Origin: Lepiota brunneoincarnata
Taxonomy: Eukaryota; Basidiomycota; Agaricomycetes; Agaricales; Agaricaceae
Length of the DNA: 64,000 bases
NCBI GenBank assembly: GCA_023014365.1
Contig: JAEBUN010000004.1
Coordinates: 1,178,001 to 1,242,000, forward strand
Direction: 5' to 3'
Made by a program: the position numbers and the translations under genes. Shown here one piece after another: positions 13,129 through 25,814 of the stretch. Below the pieces are notes generated by a model that worked only from the letters and a program-made list of their open reading frames with translations, ran no database searches and was not told the origin of the DNA. Position 1 is the stretch's first letter, and each line of letters starts with the position of its first letter.

Positions 13129-13334
13129 GGCGCCCGTGAGTGAAATGAGTGTTGGATAAAAAGAAAGTGGTATGGGACAGTCGAGGTCCCAGGGGATGAA
13201 ACCGTGGGCGAGGAAGGAGATGTTTGTGTCGCCAGGGTGGTGATTTTATAACCATGGTCGCCATACGACAAACTTCGTGGTTGCTATGTTTACTTGTGTG
13301 ATTGTCGCTACAACTCCGCATTGGCGCCTCTGTC

Positions 13335-14111
13335 ATGGACAACAACAGCAACAATATACCTCCTCAACCCCTCCCGCCGTACTATGTGCTAGTCTCTCAC
13401 ACATCAGTCTCTAACGCAGCCCCAGGTGCACCCTCCAGCAACTTCAGTCACCCGGCCATCCAATACCACTACCAGGACGACTCGGCACTCCCTCTCTTGC
13501 CCCAACATCCGGACGAGCATGTGCTTGTCGTCGACTATCATGATCCTTCCTCCCAAGAGACACTCGCGGTTAAGAGCATCTCCCACAGTCTCGTTGTCAC
13601 GGGTCTGAACGTGGACGAGGCCCCAGGTGCGTCTGCCGCGGACGGCAAAAACAACCGTATGTTTGTAATTGAAACTACAAGCGACGATCAGTACGTCGCT
13701 AAATGCTCCCAAGTGTATCCCTGATTTCCCACCACCCCTTCAGCCCTCAAAGCTCACCGCTGTCGGAACGGAAATCACCACACACCATCCTGGCGCAATT
13801 TAAACACAGGTTAATAACCTTACAACCCTTCTGATCTTATTTGATTTATTCCGATTTCAAGGAATGCAGTTCTCCGCCGTGCCTTGGTCTACCCAGAAGG
13901 CTCACAAGTCATGAAAGAAACCGAGGAGGCAAGGAGCAACCCTCATCCTGATCAGGTTTCATCACCACCACCTAGTCTATAGAACAAATCAACAGAGACT
14001 CTGGATTCGCATCTGGTGACTACCGCCGAACTTTCCTCCCCCCACGTTTTGTCGTTACCCCTCGAGTTTGATCGTGCCCATCTGCGATTCTGGGTGGTGG
14101 ACCGGAACTAG
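13335..14111 (+). CDS. Conserved hypothetical protein
   Basis: I cannot assign a function. Exon 1 begins at the ATG at 13335 (MDNNSNNIPPQPLPPYYVLV) and runs to about 13690. Three GT-AG introns then connect HPQSSPLSERKSPHTILAQF, RNAVLRRALVYPEGSQVMKE and TLDSHLVTTAELSSPHVLSL, ending FWVVDRN at 14109-14111. All phases agree and no internal stop remains, which supports a real gene of about 200 residues. It has no signal peptide or membrane segment and is hydrophilic, with a Pro-rich N-terminus. It is divergent from the CAP/PR-1 gene and ends 48 bp from the convergent EMC7 gene. Confidence 0.75.
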
Positions 14112-14159
14112 AGAAACACCGTCATATTTCAATGTTCAAGAACATCAGCAGTGACCAGC

Positions 14160-14899
14160 TCACCTCTCCTCCGCGTTCTTCGCTGCCTCTTGCAGTGCCT
14201 GCACGTCAACAAGTGAGTTGAATGCAACGAGGCCAAGACCGCCCAAGGCAAAGAGGACCATGGGGTTGGTCAACAGACTGTACAGGTCAAAGGAGGTTGG
14301 GGGCACATAAAAGTCGAGCTTCTCTTTTGGCGTTAATTTCAGAGGATATGGCAATGAGACGGTGGAAGGTGGGTTGAAAGGCGTTCCGAGGGAATAGGGG
14401 TGGACAAGGGTAGTTTCGTTGGTGACATCCAGTCGTAGCTACTCCGTCGCTTTATTCAGTGACACCCCACAATTAAAATGTAAGGAAACCATACATGGTC
14501 GAACACGAAATCGTGAGATATGACAGACAAGTGATATGAACCTGGCGGCACATCGGGACTTCAGGGGGCGTCAACGAAACCATTCAGCACGGCGACTATA
14601 AGAGCGCTCACATAGTAAAGCTACCGTCCGCGACTATCCCACCTCCGAGTCTCCCGTTGTCGAGCACAACCCGTGCCTGCCCCAAAGCAACGGCGTCTAC
14701 GTAGCATTCACAGTCAGCGAATAAAGAACGGAGTCCAGAGTTCAGACCACGCACTGGGACACACGTCACTCCAGGCAATTTTGCCAGTGATGCTGAACGC
14801 AGAGACAACAAAAGGCCTGTATGCAGCTGAGCAAGCAAAAATGTCCGCGCCCTGTGAGATAACTTACCATGAGAGAAGAACGAGACTTAGCCTGGTCAT
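14160..14899 (-). CDS. EMC7: ER membrane protein complex subunit 7
   Basis: Subunit of the ER membrane insertase EMC. The first exon (14899-14868) encodes the start of the signal peptide MTRLSLVLLSW, continued by PFVVSAFSITGKIAWSDVC after a 51-nt intron. The lumenal beta-sandwich follows: QARVVLDNGRLGGGIVADG, FTIPDVPPGSYHLSVISHDF, HLRLDVTN. Then come the family motif LPYPLKLTPKEKLDFYVPP and SFDLYSLLTNPMVL, leading into the single C-terminal membrane helix (FALGGLGLVAFNSLV). Five or six small exons, all in phase, give about 190 residues. The start lies 94 bp from the divergent UTP23 start. The short cytosolic end AKNAEER is at 14160. Confidence 0.9.
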
Positions 14900-14993
14900 G
14901 GTCGAGTATTAGGTGAAGGGGTACGGTGATCACATGTCATGCAGAGGTCACAAAGCATGAGCTGATCACCCGTTCTCAGTACATCTCCTCAAA

Positions 14994-16029
14994 ATGCGTC
15001 AAAAGCGGGCCAAGGCATACCGCAAGCTGATGCGCTTATACTGCCAATCCTTTGGCTTTCGACAACCATACCAAGTCCTTAGTTAGTGACCCGCATCTCG
15101 CAGAAAGTCTTCGCCCTAGGCTCACCGTCCGACCACGATCCACACACAGTTGATTCCAAAACCTGCGAAGCTGCCATCTCCCTCAAAATCAACATTGTTG
15201 AGCAGCTAGCCAAGGTCCTTCAAGGTGAAATCAAGCCAAGTGAGTAAATTTCTCAAAGAAAGAAACTAAGCACTTCAATGGCAAAGTCGTTCTTCAGTGA
15301 TCACACAATGCTCCATCCACGAGCTTTACCTTCAGGGAAAATCCCAACAACCTGCAACGGATCTCGCCAAGACTTTCGAACGACGCAAATGCAATCACAA
15401 GGAACCCATTCCTGGAGACGACTGTTTAATCGACGTTGTTGGTGCGTAATCCGTCTTTTCGGGCGCATGCCAACAAATTCATGTCTTCCTGTAGGCGACA
15501 AGAACAAGCACCGATATGTAATTGCGACACAGTCCCGTCCACTCCGCGTCCAGCTACGGACCGTACCAGCAACTCCATTGGTTCACATTAATCGGTCCGT
15601 CATGGTCCTCGAACCTCCAAGTGATGTCACACTGCAAACCAAAGCAGCGGTAAGCATTCCGAGAACAACAGCTTCACTGAACTGTCCTTATCAGGCGCTT
15701 CACAGGCCGAAGAACAGCTATTACACGCGACAACCTTGGATAAGAACCTCATCGCAACGTCCAACGCAGAGCTTCCTCCGCGGAAAAAACACAAGGGGCC
15801 TAAAGGCCCTAATCCTCTGAGCGTCAAAAAGAAGTCTAACTCAAACCCATCTGATAAGGGAACAAGCGAGGCTCTGAGGACGGGCACAAAGCGAAAACGA
15901 GACCAGGTGGAAGACAACTCGGATAATAATACTCACATAACAGGCACAAGTCCACTGCACAAAAAGCGGAAACGGAAGCGAAAGCACAAGTCACTTGACG
16001 AATCAAACAATAATACTGATGGCGTCTAA
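14994..16029 (+). CDS. UTP23: rRNA-processing PIN-domain protein UTP23
   Basis: Nucleolar small-subunit processome protein of the FCF1/UTP23 PIN family, needed for early 18S rRNA processing and snR30 release. The N-terminus MRQKRAKAYRKLMRLYCQSF is diagnostic. Following exons give VDSKTCEAAISLKINIVEQL, then MITQCSIHELYLQGKSQQP, ERRKCNHKEPIPGDDCLIDV (zinc-ligand Cys/His and the degenerate PIN acidic patch), GDKNKHRYVIATQS and PLVHINRSVMVLEPPSD. After an intron ending at a cacag acceptor comes AEEQLLHATTLDKNLI. The C-terminus has the family signature KKHKGPKGPNPLSVKKK and a very basic tail. The start is the first ATG, with immediate family match. Converges on the polyubiquitin gene. Confidence 0.94.
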
Positions 16030-16215
16030 TTTATAAATTCCATAATTTCAAGATGAATCTCATTGTCTTCCACGTATGATGCACAAAGATCGTGACATTT
16101 GGCTGAGGCGAGGTGCAATGACAAAATATACAAATGTGAATGGTGAACTGGCTACGAGGGGCGGCGATTCAAAACGGTGTCAGCACCCCACAAAGCCGAC
16201 AGCAAGGATGCGTGT

Positions 16216-17366
<1,151 letters not shown>

Positions 17367-17506
17367 GGTACGGCGGAGTTTGAAATCGACATAGCCTGCG
17401 CCAAGTGAGTCACGGTGACCTAGGAATGTGCCAGAATTATATTTGTTCTGTCTCCGAGTAGATCGTAATAATTCTTTACAAAGCATTCCTGTATTACAGA
17501 TAAAAC

Positions 17507-18877
<1,371 letters not shown>

Positions 18878-19032
18878 GGGAGGTCCTGCAAGATTGCGGG
18901 AGTTGTCGAAGGCATCATGCATCACGACATCCATGAGGACCTCTGAGGCCCAGTCGTGTCCGAAACGCAGCATCAAATATGGGAGTGGCACGTGCCCGAA
19001 AAAGGCTTGATCGCCACTTTTTCTTCCATCCA

Positions 19033-19975
19033 ATGGACACCACTGCAGCATCCTGGATCACCCCGCCCACACGGCCAGAGTCCATCGAGAACCTCGTCTC
19101 GGGTGTTGGCAAGTACTTTCCTCCTTCCCAGCTAGCAATATCTCACTCCCTGCAGATCGCTATAACCCTCATAATGTTGGCATCCTCGAAGACTACCTCT
19201 ACTACCAGATCAGAAATGAGGAGTACGATTGTCTCGCAAATCTCGCAGTGCTCAAATTGTAAGAACATCCCAAGGAATAACATTACCCGTATTCACATCC
19301 CGCCTAGGTACCAGTTCAATCCAGAACTATATAATCCTGACGTTGTCGTAAACATTCTTATCAAAGCCCTCACCGCCTGCCCCCTCCCCGATTTTAACCT
19401 CTGCGTTTCCCTTCTTGATGAACGGCCCATCAATGCCTCAACTGAAGAACCAGACCCCCTGCCCACCATTCTCCCTGTCCTGCGAGGGCTCCATGACCTG
19501 CTCTTCCGATGCCGCTTCCCCGCCTTTTGGGAAGCCTATCGCTCAGATGATCTCGAACATCTGCGCGACAACTACACTGTAGAAGTCGTAGGGTTTGATA
19601 ATGCAGTACGGGGGGTCGTTGTTCGGGCAGTTAGGGCTGCTTTTACACGGATAAACGCCTCTCGGTTGGGCTCTTACCTGGATCTATCCGGTAAGTTATG
19701 TATATGTATAGAGCCCTCGGCCCTATCTGTCTACTGACAAGCCTCCGCAGGCGATGACCTCAATCGGTATGTTGCGAAACTTGGATGGACGTGCGATCCT
19801 GCTACCTCCATTGTCAACATCCCACCGAATGCAGACAATCAGATCGAAGCCATCGTTGTGCAGGAAAATATCAGATTACCACGTACGTGCTTCTTCTCTT
19901 ATTGCCAAACAATAATTTGCTCAAAGACGCACAGAGCTTACAAAGGTCATCTCTCATTCCGCACTTAAAGCCTAG
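19033..19975 (+). CDS. EIF3K: Translation initiation factor eIF3 subunit k
   Basis: Subunit k of eukaryotic initiation factor 3 (CSN8/PSMD8/eIF3k PCI-like fold), part of the 43S pre-initiation complex. Exons 19033-19108, 19156-19258, 19308-19690, 19751-19882 and 19935-19975 sum to 735 nt, 244 residues. Motifs: [90 protein letters not shown] and the winged-helix ending [14 protein letters not shown]. Intron 1 (19109-19155) seems to use a GC donor (gcaagt); that keeps the conserved SGVDRYNP. A GT donor 6 nt earlier would also stay in frame but lose two conserved residues. The plain GT at the obvious position gives an immediate stop. Confidence 0.94.
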
Positions 19976-21055
19976 GCAAGGGCAATCCTAGACCATCCCC
20001 ACGTCCTAAAATCAATGCGATGCATTACATATACACTGGTTGTTCTCTCGACAGTCAAACATATCCTCTTGAATGAATAACAAGTTGAAAGTAGAAAGCC
20101 AGTTGTACCGAAACGAATTTGGCTCTTAATACCGTAGTGGCGGCGTCATAGCTGGCGATTACAGGAGGCCATAGCAACTACAGGCCCAATCATCAAGCAG
20201 AAAAGAGAGGGACAAGGTCGTCGGCCCCAGAATGCCTACACCAATCAGAATACTAGAACAGTGGCAGGAGCCCTTTCGAGGCAAGGACAATTCCACAGGG
20301 TGTTAAGCCACCCGGACCATCGTGTTTCTGAGCCACATCTTCCAGAGTAAAAACCGGGGAGTTTGAGTCCCCGGAAAACCTCTATTCACTCTCGAAACGG
20401 GCCGCGTCAATGAATGGGTGGGTACTGAGTGTCCAACATGGGTTCCGATCTGCCCATGGAAGTGTCGATGGTCAATGCAGTAAGCGAGCGACCCTCTTAC
20501 TCTCGAAGAATTGAGCACAATCAGAGGATCGGCTCTTAGAGCCTTCGGCAGGCCGGCTTCGATCCATAGGCGAAGGGGAGGACTTGGGCGATGTTTAGCA
20601 TAAACACGTCGTGGCCACCGACGCTACTACAATCCATGGCTCAGCACCCAACTTTCAATCCCCTTTCCTGGGTGGCAGATGTTCTGACAATATCGTTCGG
20701 TTGATGCGTTAATATGAGTGTGACGGAGGGCATGGACGGTACTACAACTGGGAATGATTTATAGGTCGATAACCCGCATAATATCCAGACCTTCATTGAC
20801 CGATGAGTGCCCCCCAGTTTATGTGGGTCTCTAGTAATTACTGCACTACAAGTAGTTGCACATCAACACAATGCATGTAGTATGCCTATATCGGAAGTAC
20901 GAGGTAGAGAAATATGTACGCTAGGAATCTAAATCAAAGACAATAAAATAGCCCAGCCACCACCAAATCTGCGCATAATTTGGAGAGTTATGTGGGGCAT
21001 GGTAGGAACTACGATATGTCCTGGCAATCCTTGACGAAAGCTTCACCAGAATGCA
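19976..21055. other. Intergenic region between eIF3k and ITC1 3' ends
   Basis: About 1.1 kb between convergent genes, long for this window. I see no gene. It holds two stretches able to form hairpins: 20354-20374 (7-bp perfect stem, 7-nt loop) and 20526-20563 (GGATCG/CGATCC outer stem enclosing GGCTC-TTA-GAGCC and GCC-TTC-GGC). No tRNA A/B-box pair was found. Confidence 0.5.
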
Positions 21056-24000
21056 TCACTGATTATGGGTGAGGGCTCTACGATTTTTCCAATGCATGTA
21101 TGGCTGCTGAGAAATGTCATGGCCGGGCCCTGTCTTGTTACGGGAACTGCGCCGTGTATCTGGGAGCTTCAAGTTGGCGTTGAGATCCTAGAGTGGAAAA
21201 AATATCAGTCCCTGTAACCACGGAGGCTGGACACCACTGACCGAAATTCGTTTTTTCATCCCTGCCGTGATAGGAACCCACCACTTTGTCAAAGCCGATT
21301 TTAAGGCTAATTCACGGTGTCCTTTCGTATTCAGCCACGCCATATACTCCTCGAGCTATCCAAGCATAGGTGGTCAATGGCATCAAGCTTGAAGGAAAGT
21401 CAGTCAACTTCACCTCCTCGACAGTAGAATAAGCTGCCCAGTCTCCAGGGCCTAGTGTGCCGTCTTCACCCTCTTCTTCTAGCCGCCTCAGGTCAATATC
21501 CTCCTCTCGCCTCTTCAAGATATCTACATCAAACTCGCTAGGCCCTTGGATGAATACCCTTCCGGTGCCATATTGCCCGAGAATGGGATTAACCGTCAAA
21601 GTGCATCCAAGCCCATCAAACCACCAGATTCTGTTATAGAAGCGATCCTTTCCCAAAGGTTTTGCACGTACACCACCCACGTGTTGTCGAAACTCGCGCT
21701 CGATTCCCTCCAGACGACGCTCTAGCTTGTTCACTTCTTCATCCAATCTCCTATGTTCGGCCAAAGCCTGTTTCTGTAGCGCCTGCTTCGCACGGGCTGC
21801 TCCTCTCGCTTTCGCATTTGCGGTCCGCGTTTCCTGTTTTTTTGCCCGCCTCTTTCCCGTAGATGCATTTTCAGTCCCAGAGGCATCAGATATATCACTA
21901 GCATCATTCATCTGAGAGTCGTCGTCTCCACCGTTCGTGCCATTTTGTGCCAAATCCACTTCGGCAGCGAGGACGTTCATCTCTTGCAAACTGAATGACA
22001 GAAGTGAGATGGAAATGTGCAGTTGTAATATTCGAGGCTTACTGCTGTTTCTTCAACCTGTTAATGTCAATCTTTGTTTTCCGGTATTCAGTCAAAGCCT
22101 CCTCACACGTTTCCATATGAGTACGGACGGTTTTGCTGGAAACAGCTAGATTGCAGAGGAACGAGAGGAGCGCTATCCGATCCTCGGGTAACAGTGAATA
22201 ATATCTGTCCTTTGGGGTTGAGGGAGTTGTGAGGTGTTGAGCAGGAGACGAAGAAATTGGCTCTCCAGACTCGGATGCAAAAAACAACAGTGTCAAGATC
22301 TCTCTGAGGCGAGGGAGATTTTCAAGATTGGCATGCTGACGAACGAGCAGTGAGCATCGGGACGGGGCATTAGAGTACCAAAGACTAACATCTTTAATGC
22401 AACCGACTAAAGCATCTTCCCAACCTTCGCGGCCTTCCGCGTGACGCAGGGGAACGCGTTCCCAATTATTACCCACATCGACCATGGCATTCGTCAGCTC
22501 ATCAACAGTTATACCAAAGACCCTGTGCTCGGGACCAAGATTTTCTTTAAGCTGCAAGAGGCTGAGGGTGGCGCTGTGTCGTGTAAAGGAAACAGTACGA
22601 AGATTGTAAATGAGATTTGAGTGTATTTCGGCTAATAACGGGCAAGTTAGGTCGGGAATTGAGTGTTGTAACGCGCATGCTAGGTCATCAAGCGAAAAAA
22701 GCCAGACATGGAGTGGTTCACTGGATACCCCATCTTAGCTTCACCGCAGTAGGATATGTAATAACACCTACCCAAACGCGTTCAGAAAGTTCCAAACCAA
22801 AAGTAGTGATTCAAAGACACTAGGCGTATCATTGAAGGGTAGAGCCGAGCGCTGAGCGATTGGACGTCGTAGAACGACACCTGCTTTTTTGTCTTTCTCG
22901 GATATCCGGATATCAAGGTCTTCTGTGGGGTAACGAATCGGCCTTTTCTTTTTCTTTTCTGCTGCAACGCGCTCAGCTTCCTCCTTTGCTATCCGCTCCT
23001 TCTCTGCTTTCTCTTGAGCCTCGCGTTCTTTCTTTCCGGCGGCTGAGGGTATTAGTTTAGTGGGAGACACATGGGAAAACGAGGTAAGAACCACGCACCC
23101 TTTTCCTCCTGAGCGGCGGTCATTTTTTTCTGCTTTTTTGTCGGTGGTCCCTCTCTGTCTTCCCATACCTTTTTGCGTTTATCAATCTCCCCCTTCTTGA
23201 TGTCTTCCACTCCTTTCCGGGTCTCTTCAGGCATGATGGAGCTAACACCGTAGTGTTCAGCGATCAATGGTTTGACCGTCCAAGGAGATGCAACCGCGGC
23301 ATCGCGGTCCACACAATCACGAATGAAGCGACGAAGAATAGACTTTGAGAAGGACAGGCGGTCCCGGCTAATAGGAAAAGAGATTAACGAAAATGAGGAC
23401 AGTCGCGCCATCCACCAACCCATACCTCATCATATTACACTGGACTTCCATAACGCTTCCAATCATCTTGCCATCCTTTTCTGCCGCTTTCGATGCCTTG
23501 GCTTTTTCCCCCTTGTCCTTTTCAAGCTCGAGAATGTTGACCCAGTAAAAGTATAGATCGGGGTTGTCCTGCGTATTGGCTTCTTGAAGGGGGATGTTGA
23601 GGTCACTGCCAACAATATGGGGATGCTCTTCGTCGAGTGCTCGGTCGGAGGCATTGGAGTCTTTATAGGCGTCCCTAGCTTTTTCGTCGGAGCTGAAACG
23701 AGGGGGGTAAACCTTTTCGATGCGAGCATAGTACCTAGATGATGTGAGGATGAGAACGGACTGGAGTACACTGGTTGTAGGCGACTCACTTGATCCCGTC
23801 AAGATCAACCAACACCTCTGGAAGTAAACGTTAGTTTGAAGCGAAAGCAGGGGCAAACAGGGACGTACTTTCGTTTTTAAAATAGCGGTCCTTGAAGCGT
23901 TCATATACAGCTTCGACGAGATGATCAAGACGACCCATAACCTCTTGCCATAATGGTCAGCAAGAATGTTGCAGAGGTACATGTATGTTATACATACGCC

Positions 24001-24359
24001 ACTGCACCGCTCTGAGGACGGGATATTTGAGGGGTTCCGAGAAGCGAGCGTGCATAGTGCGAGCCTCTTGACGTTCACTCTCAACAGCCTGGAAGTAATC
24101 CAGGCCACTTTTGCCGGTGACTTCACATTGAAACTGCTTGAGCCGGTAGAACGACATGCGGGCAGCATATGCTCTGCAACACGAGTGTATAAGTGTGTGA
24201 GGGTAGGACGAGCATAGTAGGGACGTACTCGAAGGTCTCGAAGATCTCGCCAGTTTCCTCGAGGTAGAAGACCTCCCGGTTGGGATCTGTCTGGGCTGCA
24301 CGAATGAGCTCCTCTGGAGGCTCCGTGAGGACTACGCGCTTGCGACGGCAGGTAGGCAT
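21056..24359 (-). CDS. ITC1: ISWI chromatin-remodelling partner ITC1 (WAC/DDT protein)
   Basis: Homologue of yeast Itc1 / animal ACF1, the large accessory subunit of the ISW2 nucleosome-spacing complex. The N-terminal WAC domain begins MPTCRRKRVVLTEPPEELIR, with NREVFYLEETGEIFETFE, MSFYRLKQFQCEVTGKSGLD and RFSEPLKYPVLRAVQW. A charged coiled-coil region (EEKAAGKKEREAQEKAEKER) precedes a DDT domain (SVFESLLLVWNFLNAFG, EPLHVWLFSLDDLACAL). WHIM/WSD motifs follow: SLLPEDRIALLSFLCNLAV, GKDRFYNRIWWFDGLG and LEEYMAWLNTKGHRELALKS. The C-terminus WKNRRALTHNQ ends at 21056. No PHD finger or bromodomain is present, as in yeast Itc1. Many 50-60 nt introns interrupt it. Start ATG 24359 matches the family N-terminus exactly. 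Confidence 0.93.
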
Positions 24360-24361
24360 GG

Positions 24362-24475
24362 ATGGGGAAGCAGGGAGAGCGGGGGAAGGGAGAGCGGGGG
24401 TGGGGAGAGGGAGGGAGAAGAGGGGAGAGATGTGGGAGGAAAGAGTGATGGGGAGCGGGAAAGAAAGGGCCAGGT
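24362..24475 (-). promoter_or_regulatory. Polypyrimidine tract upstream of ITC1 start
   Basis: On the minus strand about 110 nt directly before the ITC1 ATG are almost pure C/T. CT-rich tracts just upstream of the start are common in highly compact fungal promoters and leaders, where they often mark transcription start zones. The role here is inferred from position only. Confidence 0.45.
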
Positions 24476-24880
24476 GGCTCGGTCGGAGGGGACCCAGTCT
24501 GTCTGTCTGCCCACCACATCCTGCCACACTCCCTGCCCTCCCCCAACGCCCTTCCAGCTGCGCCTATCCTCATTGCCCCCCAGGTCCCCCTACCGGCCGC
24601 CCTTCTACTTCCCGTATATCGCCCTCCATCGCCTCCGTCCTACCCCACGTTCTTTCTGGGTATCGCATATCCGTTGCAACCCCAGCCTGGTCCGCTTTCC
24701 ATATATATTCGACTACTGCTGGCATTCCCCGCTCTCTTTTTTTTTTTCTTCAGTCATCCTACCCGTCTGTCTGCTGCTGTACTTTGTCATCGCACTCCCA
24801 AAAATTCCCCAGTTAGCCGACCTGACATTCAGACTTCCTCCTCGTCCCCTTTCAACCTCGACCAATATTCCCTTTCTCCG

Positions 24881-24897
24881 CACGTGAGGATCACGTG
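24881..24897. promoter_or_regulatory. Tandem CACGTG (E-box) pair
   Basis: CACGTG occurs at 24881-24886 and again at 24892-24897, spaced 11 bp, one helical turn. Such sites are bound by bHLH factors of the Cbf1/Pho4 type in fungi. It is ~520 bp upstream of ITC1 and ~920 bp upstream of the oxidoreductase start; target gene unknown. Confidence 0.45.
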
Positions 24898-25814
24898 ACC
24901 TATTACGCAGCTAAACCCGTCGCGTGTTCTAACCACGATGGCTCCCTACGGATTGAGCAACAGTGTGGTCATATACTCAGGCGTTCTCACATCCAATGCG
25001 AAACTCACTTTAAACCATCAGCATAGGACCAGCAAAGACTCCCTCGCCTAGAATCCGAACATCTCCTGATGGCATAACCTGTTATTTCGACTTGAGCTTC
25101 AGACTGAACGCTCCATCGCCCCACTATCAAAACCAAGGAGTCCTCATAGGGACCGTGTAGCTTCGAGGGACGGAACTCACCCATCTCAACTTAAACCACG
25201 ATCCACACTAACGATTTTGTGGCGCACTCAGGTCGTTCCTCCGTTGGTAATGGCATTTCGGTGGATGTACGTGTCCCGGTATCCGACAACATATATACAC
25301 ATTCGGACATTATCTCAAAACACATTCAGGGAATACCTCCGGGTTCCTAGATCCTCTATCCTTGTGCATATAGCCACCACAGCGACATCTCTCCCCATCA
25401 ATTCCCATACTAAATGCTTCAGATATGCATATGCAATTGTGTAGGTGGTTGTGTCTCGAAAGTCGACTTCCTATCCTTCAATAACCCGGCATCGTCCTTC
25501 ACATCATGAGCGATGCATTACGCAACGAAAATACTGTATGGATGCTCATGCGGTGTCCACACATGTGGAGATGTTAACTTCAAAATACAATTTGAAATCC
25601 CCGATCAGTACCCTGCCAAGTGAGGTGATATAGCATCTCTCTTCCTTTCCCACCAAAGGAGAGATGCGGCCCGCCTCTGTGCGCGGCCCGCTCTTCTGAG
25701 CGTCCCCTCGCCTAGTCATAAAAGAGAAGGTTTGTCCGTGTGTCTGGCTGCTGAGCTCCCCCCAGGACCTTTACGCACTTCTCCTTCGTCTCCCCCTCGC
25801 AGTGCACAAGCAAA

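Larger units (their letters stand above)
24360..25814. other. Intergenic region between ITC1 and oxidoreductase (divergent)
   Basis: About 1.45 kb without a supported gene. Besides the CT tract it holds a tandem pair of CACGTG boxes at 24881-24897. Short open frames here lack codon bias, introns in phase or any family match. Confidence 0.5.

Noticed and set aside
24432..24898. Plus-strand open frames of 151-178 residues upstream of ITC1
   Set aside because: They translate the CT/GA-rich promoter tract and lack phased exons or homology.
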